Below, piece after piece: positions 1-7,005 of a DNA stretch of 19,524 nucleotides. Source of the DNA: an uncultured Candidatus Saccharibacteria bacterium (GTDB lineage: Bacteria > Patescibacteria > Saccharimonadia > Saccharimonadales > CAMLKC01). The DNA is taken from contig CAMLKC010000014.1 of NCBI GenBank assembly GCA_946480595.1, positions 1 through 19,524 of the forward strand, in the 5' to 3' direction. The notes under the pieces are model-generated. The model did not search any database and had not been told where the DNA came from. It saw only the letters and a list, made by a program, of their open reading frames with translations. Made by a program: the position numbers and the translations under genes. Positions within the stretch are counted from its first letter, which is position 1. Every line of letters begins with the position of its first letter.

Positions 1-49
1 TAATAACGGCCGATGCGCTACCGCCACGCGTTCTTTCTCGTTTGTTCAT
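1..49 (-). CDS. Start of an unidentified gene (N-terminus only)
   Basis: Only the first 16 codons are inside the window; they begin MNKRERTRGG and the frame runs off the left edge. The start is well supported: AAAGGAG (positions 62-56 on the minus strand) lies 6 bases before the ATG, one of the best ribosome-binding sites in the window. It follows the LOG-like gene by 18 bases on the same strand, so it is probably the next gene of the same transcript. The short basic N-terminus gives no family or function. Confidence 0.6.
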   Translation of the reverse strand, partial: MNKRERTRGGSASAVI

Positions 50-67
50 TGAGCTCTCCTTTACGTA

Positions 68-676
68 TTAGCCTTGACCGGCGCGCTTCAGACTCAGCTG
101 GCTGTCCATGCCGTCATCCTGAAAATCAGCGTATTTTGCGTCCAGTGCGTCGACAACTTTTTGCACCAAACGCTTCGGATCGGTGTCAAAAATAACATCT
201 TTTGCGCCAGGCGCTTCGATATTCTGCAAAAGAGTCGGGATATAGTCAGCCAAGCCACCTGTACCAAGGAGCACGCCACATACCTTGCGGCTTTCAAGCG
301 CCGTCGAAAATTCATGCAGGCTACCCATACGGCCACCCACTGTAATAATACCGTCACAACTGCGGACCAGGTGCACGTCACGACCGACATATTCCATGCT
401 GGTAAAATTAATGTAGTCAAACTCACGGGTTGGCAAACGATACGTAGCGACATGCTCGCGGAATGAGCTGGCCGGTGAAAATCCAACGGACACACCGTGA
501 GAATCCGGCACACTCATAAAGCCGCGGGCAGCATAGTGCGGCAAGCCAACCGTTGCACCGGTCAGCAGTGTTTTGCCGGCAGCTGCAATTTCCTTGCCAA
601 GTTCGTAGGCCATCTGATGCGATGTTTGTACCGTATCTCCGCTCGCTGCACCTGAAACACAAATCTGGTATCGCAT
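68..676 (-). CDS. LOG-like/TIGR00725-type Rossmann-fold nucleotide-binding protein
   Basis: A 202-residue protein of the SLOG/LOG superfamily, which binds nucleotides or their derivatives. A glycine/serine-rich start (CVSGAASGD, about 6-14) leads to a TGATVGLP loop near 40-46, and VGGRMGSLHE at 113-122 takes the place of the PGGxGTxxE motif of cytokinin-activating LOG enzymes. The motif's proline and threonine are changed (Val, Ser) while its glutamate (E122) is kept, so this resembles the poorly characterised TIGR00725-type proteins more than a true LOG phosphoribohydrolase. No membrane segment is visible. Its ATG overlaps the stop of the upstream 416-residue gene (TAATG), which implies translational coupling and suggests a shared role. 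The ligand cannot be told from sequence. Confidence 0.75.
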   Translation of the reverse strand: MRYQICVSGAASGDTVQTSHQMAYELGKEIAAAGKTLLTGATVGLPHYAARGFMSVPDSHGVSVGFSPASSFREHVATYRLPTREFDYINFTSMEYVGRDVHLVRSCDGIITVGGRMGSLHEFSTALESRKVCGVLLGTGGLADYIPTLLQNIEAPGAKDVIFDTDPKRLVQKVVDALDAKYADFQDDGMDSQLSLKRAGQG

Positions 677-1926
677 TATGCCTCCTCGACCTTCAGTTGC
701 TCTGGAGCAATCATATCGTTGTCGAGCTGACTGAGTACTTGGTTCTCAAGATTCGGATAACTCATATAGCGAATGAAGATCTCGTTCCAAAGGCTCTCAC
801 GCATGTGGTAAACATAGCGGCCTTCGTACGGAATGCTGTTGGCATGACTTAGTGAAACATCCACGAAATTGGTTGTTACCGGCAAACCATCCTCGAACAT
901 AAGACCAACGTAATCGAGGTCCTGCCAAAACTGCATCTCAGGGTCGAGCTGGTACAGTAGATCTTCTGCTTTGCGCCAGTGAAGATCTTCTGGGTGGACG
1001 TGCGGCTCGAAAGCTTCTTTATGAGATTCGTCCTTCAGCTTGCCAAAGTAGCGTTGGATCACCCGCCAGTGAATGTATTGGCCCGCCATCTGACTGGCGT
1101 TACCCGGGTCGGCAATAAGCGTCGTGACGACCGTCTCGCCAAAATTCGGCTGCTTAGCCTTGAGCTTAAAGAAATTCGAGTAAAGCTTAACTTCGTTCAT
1201 GTAGTGGAACAAAAGCGGCAACGTCTTAAGCGTGAGACCCTTGGAGTGGGTGTCACGAAGCGGCACAACAACTATCACGCCCATCTCTTTGGTGTGGGTC
1301 ACGTTGTGAAGCTTTTTCTGCGTAAAGTGTTCGGCAAGGTCAACATACTTGTCGTGACCCATTTCAATAATGCGAAGCTCGCGCTCTTCGTAGTCGTCCG
1401 GCATCACCGTCTTCATCTGCTCGTCGTAGGCGTTCAGCCATTCCGGACCTTCAGAAAAGCGAAGGGCGGTATAGATCTCGTCAAAGTCCTCACCCTCGAA
1501 CATGGCATCTACTGTCTCGTAGCCAAGTCGTTCCATGAGCTTTTTAGGCGGCATTTGGCGCAGAAATTCCTTAGCCTTGTCGCGCTTCATGACAAAAACA
1601 GTGCGGTTAAATTCAACCTTATTGGCGGCCTCGATAAGAAGCGGCACCAGCTGCTTTACATCACTGCTATCGCTTGCGCCAACCAACTTAGTAACGCGTT
1701 CGTTATCATCAGCAATACGCGAGAGAAGCGCCTGATAGAACTCCCTGCCCGTCGTATTAGAAGGGTCGAGGCCAAGGCGGCGCATTCGGTCATGGGCTTT
1801 TTCTGTTATGTCGGTAATGAGACGCACATCGGCGCCAGGGCGGCCACTCGCCTTTTCAAGCTGGTCAATCGAAGCGGAAAAAATCGGTTCTTCGGCGTCT
1901 AGCAGGTCGCGTAAAAATTTTGCCAT
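676..1926 (-). CDS. Conserved-looking protein of unknown function, 416 aa
   Basis: I do not recognise this family. The protein appears soluble, with no signal peptide or membrane segment, and is rich in charged and aromatic residues. The first 200 residues look mainly helical; the middle has a hydrophobic strand (MGVIVVVPLRD, about 215-225); the last third is rich in His and Trp (for example EPHVHPEDLHW). No kinase, hydrolase, nuclease or DNA-binding motif stands out. GGAAG lies 6 bases before the ATG, and an extended -10 (TGATATACT) lies 34 bases upstream, so it probably has its own promoter as well as possible readthrough from pfkB, 59 bases upstream. Its stop overlaps the start of the LOG-like gene. 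Codon use and GC resemble the neighbours, so recent transfer is not suggested. Confidence 0.8.
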   Translation of the reverse strand: MAKFLRDLLDAEEPIFSASIDQLEKASGRPGADVRLITDITEKAHDRMRRLGLDPSNTTGREFYQALLSRIADDNERVTKLVGASDSSDVKQLVPLLIEAANKVEFNRTVFVMKRDKAKEFLRQMPPKKLMERLGYETVDAMFEGEDFDEIYTALRFSEGPEWLNAYDEQMKTVMPDDYEERELRIIEMGHDKYVDLAEHFTQKKLHNVTHTKEMGVIVVVPLRDTHSKGLTLKTLPLLFHYMNEVKLYSNFFKLKAKQPNFGETVVTTLIADPGNASQMAGQYIHWRVIQRYFGKLKDESHKEAFEPHVHPEDLHWRKAEDLLYQLDPEMQFWQDLDYVGLMFEDGLPVTTNFVDVSLSHANSIPYEGRYVYHMRESLWNEIFIRYMSYPNLENQVLSQLDNDMIAPEQLKVEEA

Positions 1927-1952
1927 TTTTGTCTTCCATTTATATCTGTTAC

Positions 1953-1968
1953 GAACAATAGTATATCA
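1953..1968 (-). promoter_or_regulatory. Extended -10 promoter before the 416-aa gene
   Basis: On the minus strand TGATATACT (1968-1960) matches an extended -10. The predicted start of transcription near 1953 leaves a leader of about 27 bases that contains the GGAAG ribosome site. No good -35 is visible, as expected for an extended -10 promoter. Confidence 0.5.
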
Positions 1969-1985
1969 TGTTTATGGTTATCACT

Positions 1986-2963
1986 CTAGGAGGTGAACGG
2001 CTTTTCACTGATAGGCATCGAGTGTAGCTTATTTGGCACGCGCAAAATACCCTCTTTGGCGCCGATTTTTGTCACAACGGAGGTAGAGTTGGCGCTGGCA
2101 AAGATAACTGAATCCTTTAGCGAAGCCCCTTGGGCCCACTGGCTTAAGAATCCCGAACCAAACGCATCGCCAGCCCCAAGCCGGTCAACCACTTTGACGT
2201 CTTCGTACATTCCCGCGCGGACCACCGTCTTTCCATCCGTCGCAACGACGCCATTTGGACCATCGCTTACCACCGCAACAGGCACGTAGTGTGTCATGTG
2301 ACGGGCTAGTTCCTCGAGCGTTTCACCATGTACAAGCAGCTGCGCTTCCTCTTTATTAAGCGCGATAACTTCGATGTCTTCGATGATTGATTTCAGCTTT
2401 TCTGGCTTATCCAGCTCCAGGCCGGAGGGGTTCATCATCACCTTCACCTTGTGCTCGGTAGCTTTGGTGACAATCTTCTCGAGCAGTTCCATGTCGTTGA
2501 TAGAAGAGAGATATACCCAGTCCGCACCCTTTAGCGCATCGAGATCGATTGGCATGTGTGATTTTGCAGGCGGGGAGCCAGCATAGTTGAGTACCGTACG
2601 TTCGCCGGTTGGCGCAAGTAAAATTGTTGAGTAACTCGGCCTAAAATCACGTTGCTGGCGGACATAGGATGTATCGACGTCTTCTTCGTCGAGTGCCGCA
2701 AGAATGGAAGTACTGATGGCGTCCTCGCCCAGTTCCCAGGCATACTTGCTGTGCAGCCCTTGCCGGGCAAAAGTAACGGCAACATTAGTGGCGTTACCCC
2801 CGGTGGTAATAATCATGTTGTCGACATGGATTTTTTGTCCAAGCGGGAGTTGTTCGTACAAGACGCCCTTGTGTTCGTATGGCTGGAAATCTTTGCTACT
2901 CTGAAGGAAGACATCTTGCGATGCCTTTCCTATGGCGAGCATAACGGGTTTTCTTGCTGTCAT
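1986..2963 (-). CDS. PfkB/ribokinase-family carbohydrate kinase
   Basis: A 325-residue sugar kinase of the PfkB family, which moves phosphate from ATP to a sugar or sugar phosphate in the cytoplasm. Family features are clear: GGNATN substrate-binding motif at 55-60, MNPS near 177-180, NKEEA at 203-207, and the anion-hole/catalytic-base motif GAGDAFGSGF at 263-272 with D266 as the expected base. Length is normal. It follows the aldolase by 15 bases within a sugar-phosphate gene cluster. That context makes a phosphofructokinase-type role attractive, but ribokinase, adenosine kinase and other specificities are equally possible from sequence. The ribosome site is weak (GGAT, 8 bases before ATG), so it may depend on coupling to the aldolase. 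Confidence 0.9.
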   Translation of the reverse strand: MTARKPVMLAIGKASQDVFLQSSKDFQPYEHKGVLYEQLPLGQKIHVDNMIITTGGNATNVAVTFARQGLHSKYAWELGEDAISTSILAALDEEDVDTSYVRQQRDFRPSYSTILLAPTGERTVLNYAGSPPAKSHMPIDLDALKGADWVYLSSINDMELLEKIVTKATEHKVKVMMNPSGLELDKPEKLKSIIEDIEVIALNKEEAQLLVHGETLEELARHMTHYVPVAVVSDGPNGVVATDGKTVVRAGMYEDVKVVDRLGAGDAFGSGFLSQWAQGASLKDSVIFASANSTSVVTKIGAKEGILRVPNKLHSMPISEKPFTS

Positions 2964-2978
2964 CAGTTTTTATCCGTA

Positions 2979-3890
2979 CTAAACGACGGCTTTTCCCGCA
3001 CTACCAAAGGCACTTATTTTTTCTTCGATGACCTTTTGAACAGCGCCGTAGACCTCAGGCATGAGTTTCACGACTGCATATTCGTCTGGGTTCTCTGCCA
3101 GTACTTTTTCAAGTGTCTTACGGAAGGCGTAGCGCATATCGCTATTGATATTTATTTTACTGACGCCAATTTTTGCAGCTTCCTCAAAGTAATGAAGAGG
3201 TGTTCCACTTCCACCGTGAAGGCTGATTTGGCAGCCAATACTATCGCGGATTTGCTGCAGAAGCTCGAGGTCGAGCTGTTTTGGTACTGGATATTTGCCG
3301 TGCAGGTTACCTACGGCCGCTGCAAATGTGTCAATACCAGTCGCATCGACAAAAGCCTTCGTACCTTCGGGTGTACTGAATGTTTTTTTGATTTCTTCGT
3401 AGTCAATGTTTTCGGTGTGTACGTTCGATGAACCGCCAAAGTAATGGGGTTCGCTTTCGACAAGAGCACCTGTAAATTTCGCGTACTCGACGACTTCTTT
3501 GGTTTTCTCAATAATCTGCTCAGTGGTCGCTTCATGGTCGGCCTGTGAAATGTCGATATGAATAAACTCAAACCCAGCATCAATCGCACGCTTACATGCT
3601 TCAACCGTCGGACTATGATCGAGGTTAATGTATGCCTCGATGCCATATTCTTCTTTGTAATTGTCGACCATGTCACGGATGTTCTCGATACCAATCGCTT
3701 CAACCTCACCGTGACTGACCTCTACCAGCACTGGTGCGCGCAAATTTTGCGCTGCTTTTGCTATGGCAATCAGCGTCTCCTGGTTGTCGATGTTAAACGC
3801 ACCGACAGCAAAATTCTGGCTGCGCGAACGCTGCATCAAATGCCGGGCACGAACGGTATTGTCGCGAATTTGTTTGATTGTTAGCCCCAT
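2979..3890 (-). CDS. fba: Class II fructose-bisphosphate aldolase
   Basis: Zinc-dependent aldolase interconverting fructose-1,6-bisphosphate with dihydroxyacetone phosphate and glyceraldehyde-3-phosphate; a sedoheptulose- or tagatose-bisphosphate role is also possible within this superfamily. Its 303 residues match the usual length. The expected metal and catalytic residues are present: LDH at 90-92 (catalytic D91, Zn ligand H92), H197 in GNLHG, H225 in SLHGGSGTP, and the phosphate-binding NINSD at 247-251. The ribosome site GGGGG is 5 bases from the ATG and sits just downstream of the transketolase stop. It connects triose phosphates produced by the transketolase pathway to hexose phosphate, matching the adjacent sugar-phosphate genes. 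Confidence 0.95.
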   Translation of the reverse strand: MGLTIKQIRDNTVRARHLMQRSRSQNFAVGAFNIDNQETLIAIAKAAQNLRAPVLVEVSHGEVEAIGIENIRDMVDNYKEEYGIEAYINLDHSPTVEACKRAIDAGFEFIHIDISQADHEATTEQIIEKTKEVVEYAKFTGALVESEPHYFGGSSNVHTENIDYEEIKKTFSTPEGTKAFVDATGIDTFAAAVGNLHGKYPVPKQLDLELLQQIRDSIGCQISLHGGSGTPLHYFEEAAKIGVSKININSDMRYAFRKTLEKVLAENPDEYAVVKLMPEVYGAVQKVIEEKISAFGSAGKAVV

Positions 3891-3899
3891 AATTCCCCC

Positions 3900-4895
3900 T
3901 TAGAATCCCTGGTGATAGCGCGGCACGCTGTCGATAAATTGTTTTACGGTCGTTGCGATGGAAGCGCCATCCATACCAAAATATGCAATCAGCTCTTCTG
4001 GTGCGCCACTCTCGCCAAAGCGGTCTTTCATTCCAATCCGTTTCAGAGGTGTCGGCAATTGCTCGCCAAGCAGTTCTGCAATCGCACCACCAAAGCCAGC
4101 AGCAGCCTGAGCCTCTTCAGCAGTGACTGCACGACCGGTCTTACGGACGCTCGCAAGGATCGTCTCTTCATCGAGCGGCTTAATGGTCGGCACGTGGACC
4201 ACTTCAGCACGGATACCCTGTTCTTCAAGCTTCTTTGCGGCGGCAATCATTTGGTACGTCATAGTACCAGTACCAAGCAACGTAACGTCCTCGCCTTCGC
4301 GGAGTACATAGGCTTTCCCTACTTCAAACGGTGACTCCTCCGTACTAAAGATCGGCGTTCCCTCGCGGGCTAGACGCAAATAGCTCGGCTTGCCGTTTTC
4401 GGCAATTGCAAGCGTCGCTTTTTCAGCTTCGATACTGTCGCCAGGCGCGATGACTACCATGTTAGGCAATACGCGCATTAGAGCGATATCTTCAAGCATT
4501 TGATGTGTCGCACCGTCTGGACCGACACTCACACCCGAATGCGAACCAACAACTTTTACCGGCTGGTCATTCAATGCAATCGTCGTACGAATCTGCTCCC
4601 AGTTGCGCCCTGGACTAAATGCCGCATAGCTACTTGCAAAAGGAATTTTACCAGCACGCGCAAGACCGCTTGCAACGGTGACAAGATTCTGTTCCGCAAC
4701 GCCAATTTCAACAAACCGTTCTGGAAATGCCTTTTTAAAATCTGACATTTTTGTACTGTCAGTCAGATCAGCACAAAGGGCAACGACTTGGCTGTTCGCT
4801 TCGCCGGCCGCTTTGAGTCCACGGCCGAAACCTGCGCGGATAGGCTCGTTTTCAACGTCGTCGCTATATAGTTTTGGGTTTAACGGATAATTCAT
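3900..4895 (-). CDS. tkt: Transketolase, C-terminal subunit (pyrimidine-binding and C-terminal domains)
   Basis: This 331-residue half of a split transketolase carries the pyrimidine-binding domain and the C-terminal regulatory domain. The catalytic glutamate is E68 in EIGVAEQN (63-70), which activates the thiamine diphosphate cofactor. GPDGATHQ (125-132) and LPNMVVIAPGD are typical of the family. Transketolase moves two-carbon ketol units between sugar phosphates in the non-oxidative pentose phosphate pathway. The start codon overlaps the stop of the N-terminal subunit gene (TAATG), which should ensure equal synthesis of the two chains. Split transketolases are known in archaea and several bacterial lineages. 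A 1-deoxyxylulose-5-phosphate synthase identity is unlikely given the split form and neighbours. Confidence 0.95.
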   Translation of the reverse strand: MNYPLNPKLYSDDVENEPIRAGFGRGLKAAGEANSQVVALCADLTDSTKMSDFKKAFPERFVEIGVAEQNLVTVASGLARAGKIPFASSYAAFSPGRNWEQIRTTIALNDQPVKVVGSHSGVSVGPDGATHQMLEDIALMRVLPNMVVIAPGDSIEAEKATLAIAENGKPSYLRLAREGTPIFSTEESPFEVGKAYVLREGEDVTLLGTGTMTYQMIAAAKKLEEQGIRAEVVHVPTIKPLDEETILASVRKTGRAVTAEEAQAAAGFGGAIAELLGEQLPTPLKRIGMKDRFGESGAPEELIAYFGMDGASIATTVKQFIDSVPRYHQGF

Positions 4896-5758
4896 TATTC
4901 AACATCTCCCGAGGTAATTTGCCCATCCAGTGTCCGCAGTTTTTTGAGTGCATCTTTCGCCTGTTCACTGTTTGGCGGTGCACCGTGCCATTTGTAGTCG
5001 TATTCCATAAAATCGACACCCTTGCCCGGGATAGTATGAGCAATGACGACACTCGGCTTGTTCGTAATAGCCCGAGCCATACTTGCTGCATCGATGACGC
5101 TTTCTATGTTGTGGCCATCAATCTCTTGCACATGCCAGCCAAATGACTCCCACTTGCCGCGGAGATCCTCTAATGGCATTACTTCGTCAGTGGTGCCGTC
5201 AATTTGGATATTGTTGCGATCAACAAAGACAATGAGCTGGCTTAGCTTATACTTGCCCGCGAACATCGCCGCTTCCCAGAAGTTTCCTTCGTCGTGTTCA
5301 CCGTCGCTTGTCATCGTATATACCCAACGATGCTTGGCGTTGTCGAGATACTGCAGGCTATAAGCATACCCTGCAGCCTGGCTAAGGCCAGAGCCCAGCG
5401 GACCGCTAGTGTTTTCAAGGCCAGGCAGTTTGGTGCGCTCAGGGTGGCCCTGTAAGCGGCTGCCGAACTTGCGAAGCGTCTGGAGTTCTTCGACCGGGAA
5501 GTAACCCCGTTCCGCCATAGCGGCATACTGTACGGGTACACAGTGGCCATTGCTCAGCAAGAACACGTCTCGTTCCGGCCAGTCAGGACGTGCCGGATCG
5601 ATGTTCATGATATCGAAATAAAGTGCAGCCATGATATCGGCAAGACCAAGTGGCCCCGCGCTATGGCCACTCCCTGCCTCTACCAGCATACGGATAATAT
5701 CTTTTCGGATGTCGTTAGCTTTTTGTTCAAGCTGCGTAACTGTCAGTTTGCCACTCAC
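4895..5758 (-). CDS. tkt: Transketolase, N-terminal subunit (diphosphate-binding domain)
   Basis: This 287-residue half binds the diphosphate of thiamine diphosphate and magnesium. Visible motifs are EAGSGHSAGP (27-36, with H32), SNGHCVP (69-75, with H72), GPLGSGLSQAAG (119-130), and SDGEHDEGNFWEA (151-163), the GDG cofactor motif with its first Gly replaced by Ser, followed by VDRNN (179-183). The start is GTG at 5758: GGAGGG lies 10 bases upstream, and the first helices match the usual N-terminus, so the next internal Met (residue 24) would cut the domain. It works only with the adjacent C-terminal subunit. An 80-base gap separates it from rpe, with no convincing promoter. Confidence 0.95.
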   Translation of the reverse strand: MSGKLTVTQLEQKANDIRKDIIRMLVEAGSGHSAGPLGLADIMAALYFDIMNIDPARPDWPERDVFLLSNGHCVPVQYAAMAERGYFPVEELQTLRKFGSRLQGHPERTKLPGLENTSGPLGSGLSQAAGYAYSLQYLDNAKHRWVYTMTSDGEHDEGNFWEAAMFAGKYKLSQLIVFVDRNNIQIDGTTDEVMPLEDLRGKWESFGWHVQEIDGHNIESVIDAASMARAITNKPSVVIAHTIPGKGVDFMEYDYKWHGAPPNSEQAKDALKKLRTLDGQITSGDVE

Positions 5759-5838
5759 TCTATTCTGGCCCTCCCGGAGCGCTTATGCTTCTACTGTCAC
5801 TTTACCACGATTCGCTTACCAAAAAAATAGGCGACCGG

Positions 5839-6483
5839 CTAAATAACCCCGTGTTTGTTGATTTCGTTTACCATCGCGGTATAGGTGGCCTGAGGGTCAT
5901 CGCTTTTTGCAATCGTCCCGCCTACGTTCAGAACATCGACGCCGCCCTGTGCCAAGCTGTAAGCATTCTCGATATTAGCGCCGCCATCCCAGCCAATTTC
6001 AACGTCCTGGCGTATCATTTTGACAAGGCGAACCTTTTCCAGCTGCATAAGACTCGCCGTGCCGCCATATTTGCCAAGCTCACCGCTAAAGATCATTACG
6101 TGATCGGCCGCCTCGATTGCTGAGCGCACCGTACTAGGAACAGTGGGTTTTAACAGCGCAATCCCGGCTTTTATGCCAAACTGCTTTACGTGTTGGAGTA
6201 CCGGCACAATATCCTCTTCGACTTCCGCATGAAAAATAATCATGTGCGGCTTTAAGCTCACGAGTGTTTCCAGGTGCTCGCTTGGGCGCGCCACCATGGC
6301 ATGGATATCAACCACCCATTCCTGTGGCCACCACACCTGTGCAGCACCAACCGTAAAAGAAGGGGCGAATTCACCGTCACAAATATCAATATGGACACGC
6401 TGGGCAAACGGATGGAGCCGCTCGACCATTGCCTTGTAGTCGTCAGGCGTTTCAGACAGGATGGCAGGAGCTATGACACTCAT
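5839..6483 (-). CDS. rpe: Ribulose-phosphate 3-epimerase-like TIM-barrel protein (divergent)
   Basis: A 214-residue protein that should interconvert ribulose-5-phosphate and xylulose-5-phosphate. The metal ligands and acid/base pair of the family are in place: H31 and D33 in HIDICDGEF, H61 in DIHAMV, and D166 in GWDGGAN. The flexible-loop motif normally read as SVNPGFGGQ is strongly altered (FSGELGKYGG, 132-141), and the phosphate-binding end reads NVGGTIAKS rather than the usual AGSAIF. The barrel and catalytic set therefore fit the family, but substrate handling may differ. Its ATG directly follows the rpiB stop (TAAATG) with no spacer, so the two pentose-phosphate isomerising enzymes are coupled, which supports the assigned pathway. 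Confidence 0.85.
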   Translation of the reverse strand: MSVIAPAILSETPDDYKAMVERLHPFAQRVHIDICDGEFAPSFTVGAAQVWWPQEWVVDIHAMVARPSEHLETLVSLKPHMIIFHAEVEEDIVPVLQHVKQFGIKAGIALLKPTVPSTVRSAIEAADHVMIFSGELGKYGGTASLMQLEKVRLVKMIRQDVEIGWDGGANIENAYSLAQGGVDVLNVGGTIAKSDDPQATYTAMVNEINKHGVI

Positions 6484-6933
6484 TTATAGTTCGTCCAACT
6501 CCGCGTTACGGCGCTTATAGCGTGGCGCCGAGGCAAATGACGTTTCAAGCCACGTATCAAGAATGTCTTTCCACCCCTTTTCATCGTTGTGCAATACGCG
6601 CGACGGCAGACAAAGCACATTGCTATCGTTGTCGTTTCGCGTCATGCGAGCCTCGTAAGCATCCCAGATAACACTGGCGCGAATACCGCGAAAACGGTTT
6701 GCCGCCATGCACATACCCTGGCCGCCGCCACAGATAAGAATCGCGCGCGGATCCGGATCATCACTCCCTAAAACCTTTAGTGATGCCATCTGTGCAAATG
6801 TAGGGAAATCGTCAGACGGATCAAGCTCTTTGTCGCCGACATCCTCAACGTCATAGCCGCGCTTGGCGAGATAAGCAAGTACCTGTTCTTTCATAGCAAA
6901 ACCCTGGTGGTCTGCGCCCAAATATATCTTCAT
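6484..6933 (-). CDS. rpiB: RpiB/LacAB-family sugar-phosphate isomerase
   Basis: A 149-residue protein of the ribose-5-phosphate isomerase B family, expected to interconvert ribose- and ribulose-5-phosphate. It opens with the typical GADHQGF (6-12), keeps the presumed base C68 in CGGGQG (usual CGTGxG), and has DSNVLCLPSRV (103-113). The active-site His of the usual HND segment is replaced: the local order is TRNDND, putting Asp at 101. GIRA is conserved and is followed by WDAYEAR. Family membership is secure, but the substrate could be another aldose phosphate. A -10 box ends exactly 6 bases before the ATG and no ribosome site is present, so its mRNA is probably leaderless. It heads the run rpiB-rpe-tkt-fba-pfkB. 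Confidence 0.88.
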   Translation of the reverse strand: MKIYLGADHQGFAMKEQVLAYLAKRGYDVEDVGDKELDPSDDFPTFAQMASLKVLGSDDPDPRAILICGGGQGMCMAANRFRGIRASVIWDAYEARMTRNDNDSNVLCLPSRVLHNDEKGWKDILDTWLETSFASAPRYKRRNAELDEL

Positions 6934-6945
6934 GACTTAAGTATA
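6933..6945 (-). promoter_or_regulatory. Promoter of rpiB giving a predicted leaderless mRNA
   Basis: TATACT (6945-6940, minus strand) is followed by six bases and then the ATG, so canonical +1 falls on the A of the start codon. No Shine-Dalgarno sequence precedes the gene. It lies just after the gap terminator, which makes a fresh promoter necessary here. Confidence 0.6.
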
Positions 6946-6964
6946 AGCATTTTTAGCCCAAAAC

Positions 6965-6992
6965 AAAAGCGCCCGCTTTTCCGGGCGCTTTT
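6965..6992 (-). terminator. Rho-independent terminator after gap
   Basis: Perfect 11-base arms (6965-6975 and 6982-6992) enclose a 6-base loop; the stem core is GCGCCCG. In the minus-strand direction it is followed by TTTTGTTTT. It ends the gap transcript about 15 bases after the stop and separates gap from rpiB. Confidence 0.92.
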
Positions 6993-7005
6993 TGAGAGAA
7001 ATCGA

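Noticed and set aside
979..1902. Open frame of 307 codons on the plus strand
   Set aside because: It lies entirely antisense to the 416-residue gene, has no ribosome site, and its product is a low-complexity mix rich in Arg, Val, His and Leu with no family features.
2652..3431. Open frame of 259 codons on the plus strand
   Set aside because: It runs antisense across the well-supported pfkB and aldolase genes, and its product has no recognisable domain.
5818..5836. Possible terminator after rpe (imperfect TAGCCG/CGCCTA stem followed by seven T on the minus strand)
   Set aside because: The stem has a central mismatch and almost no loop, so it is unlikely to fold stably; the T-run alone is not enough.
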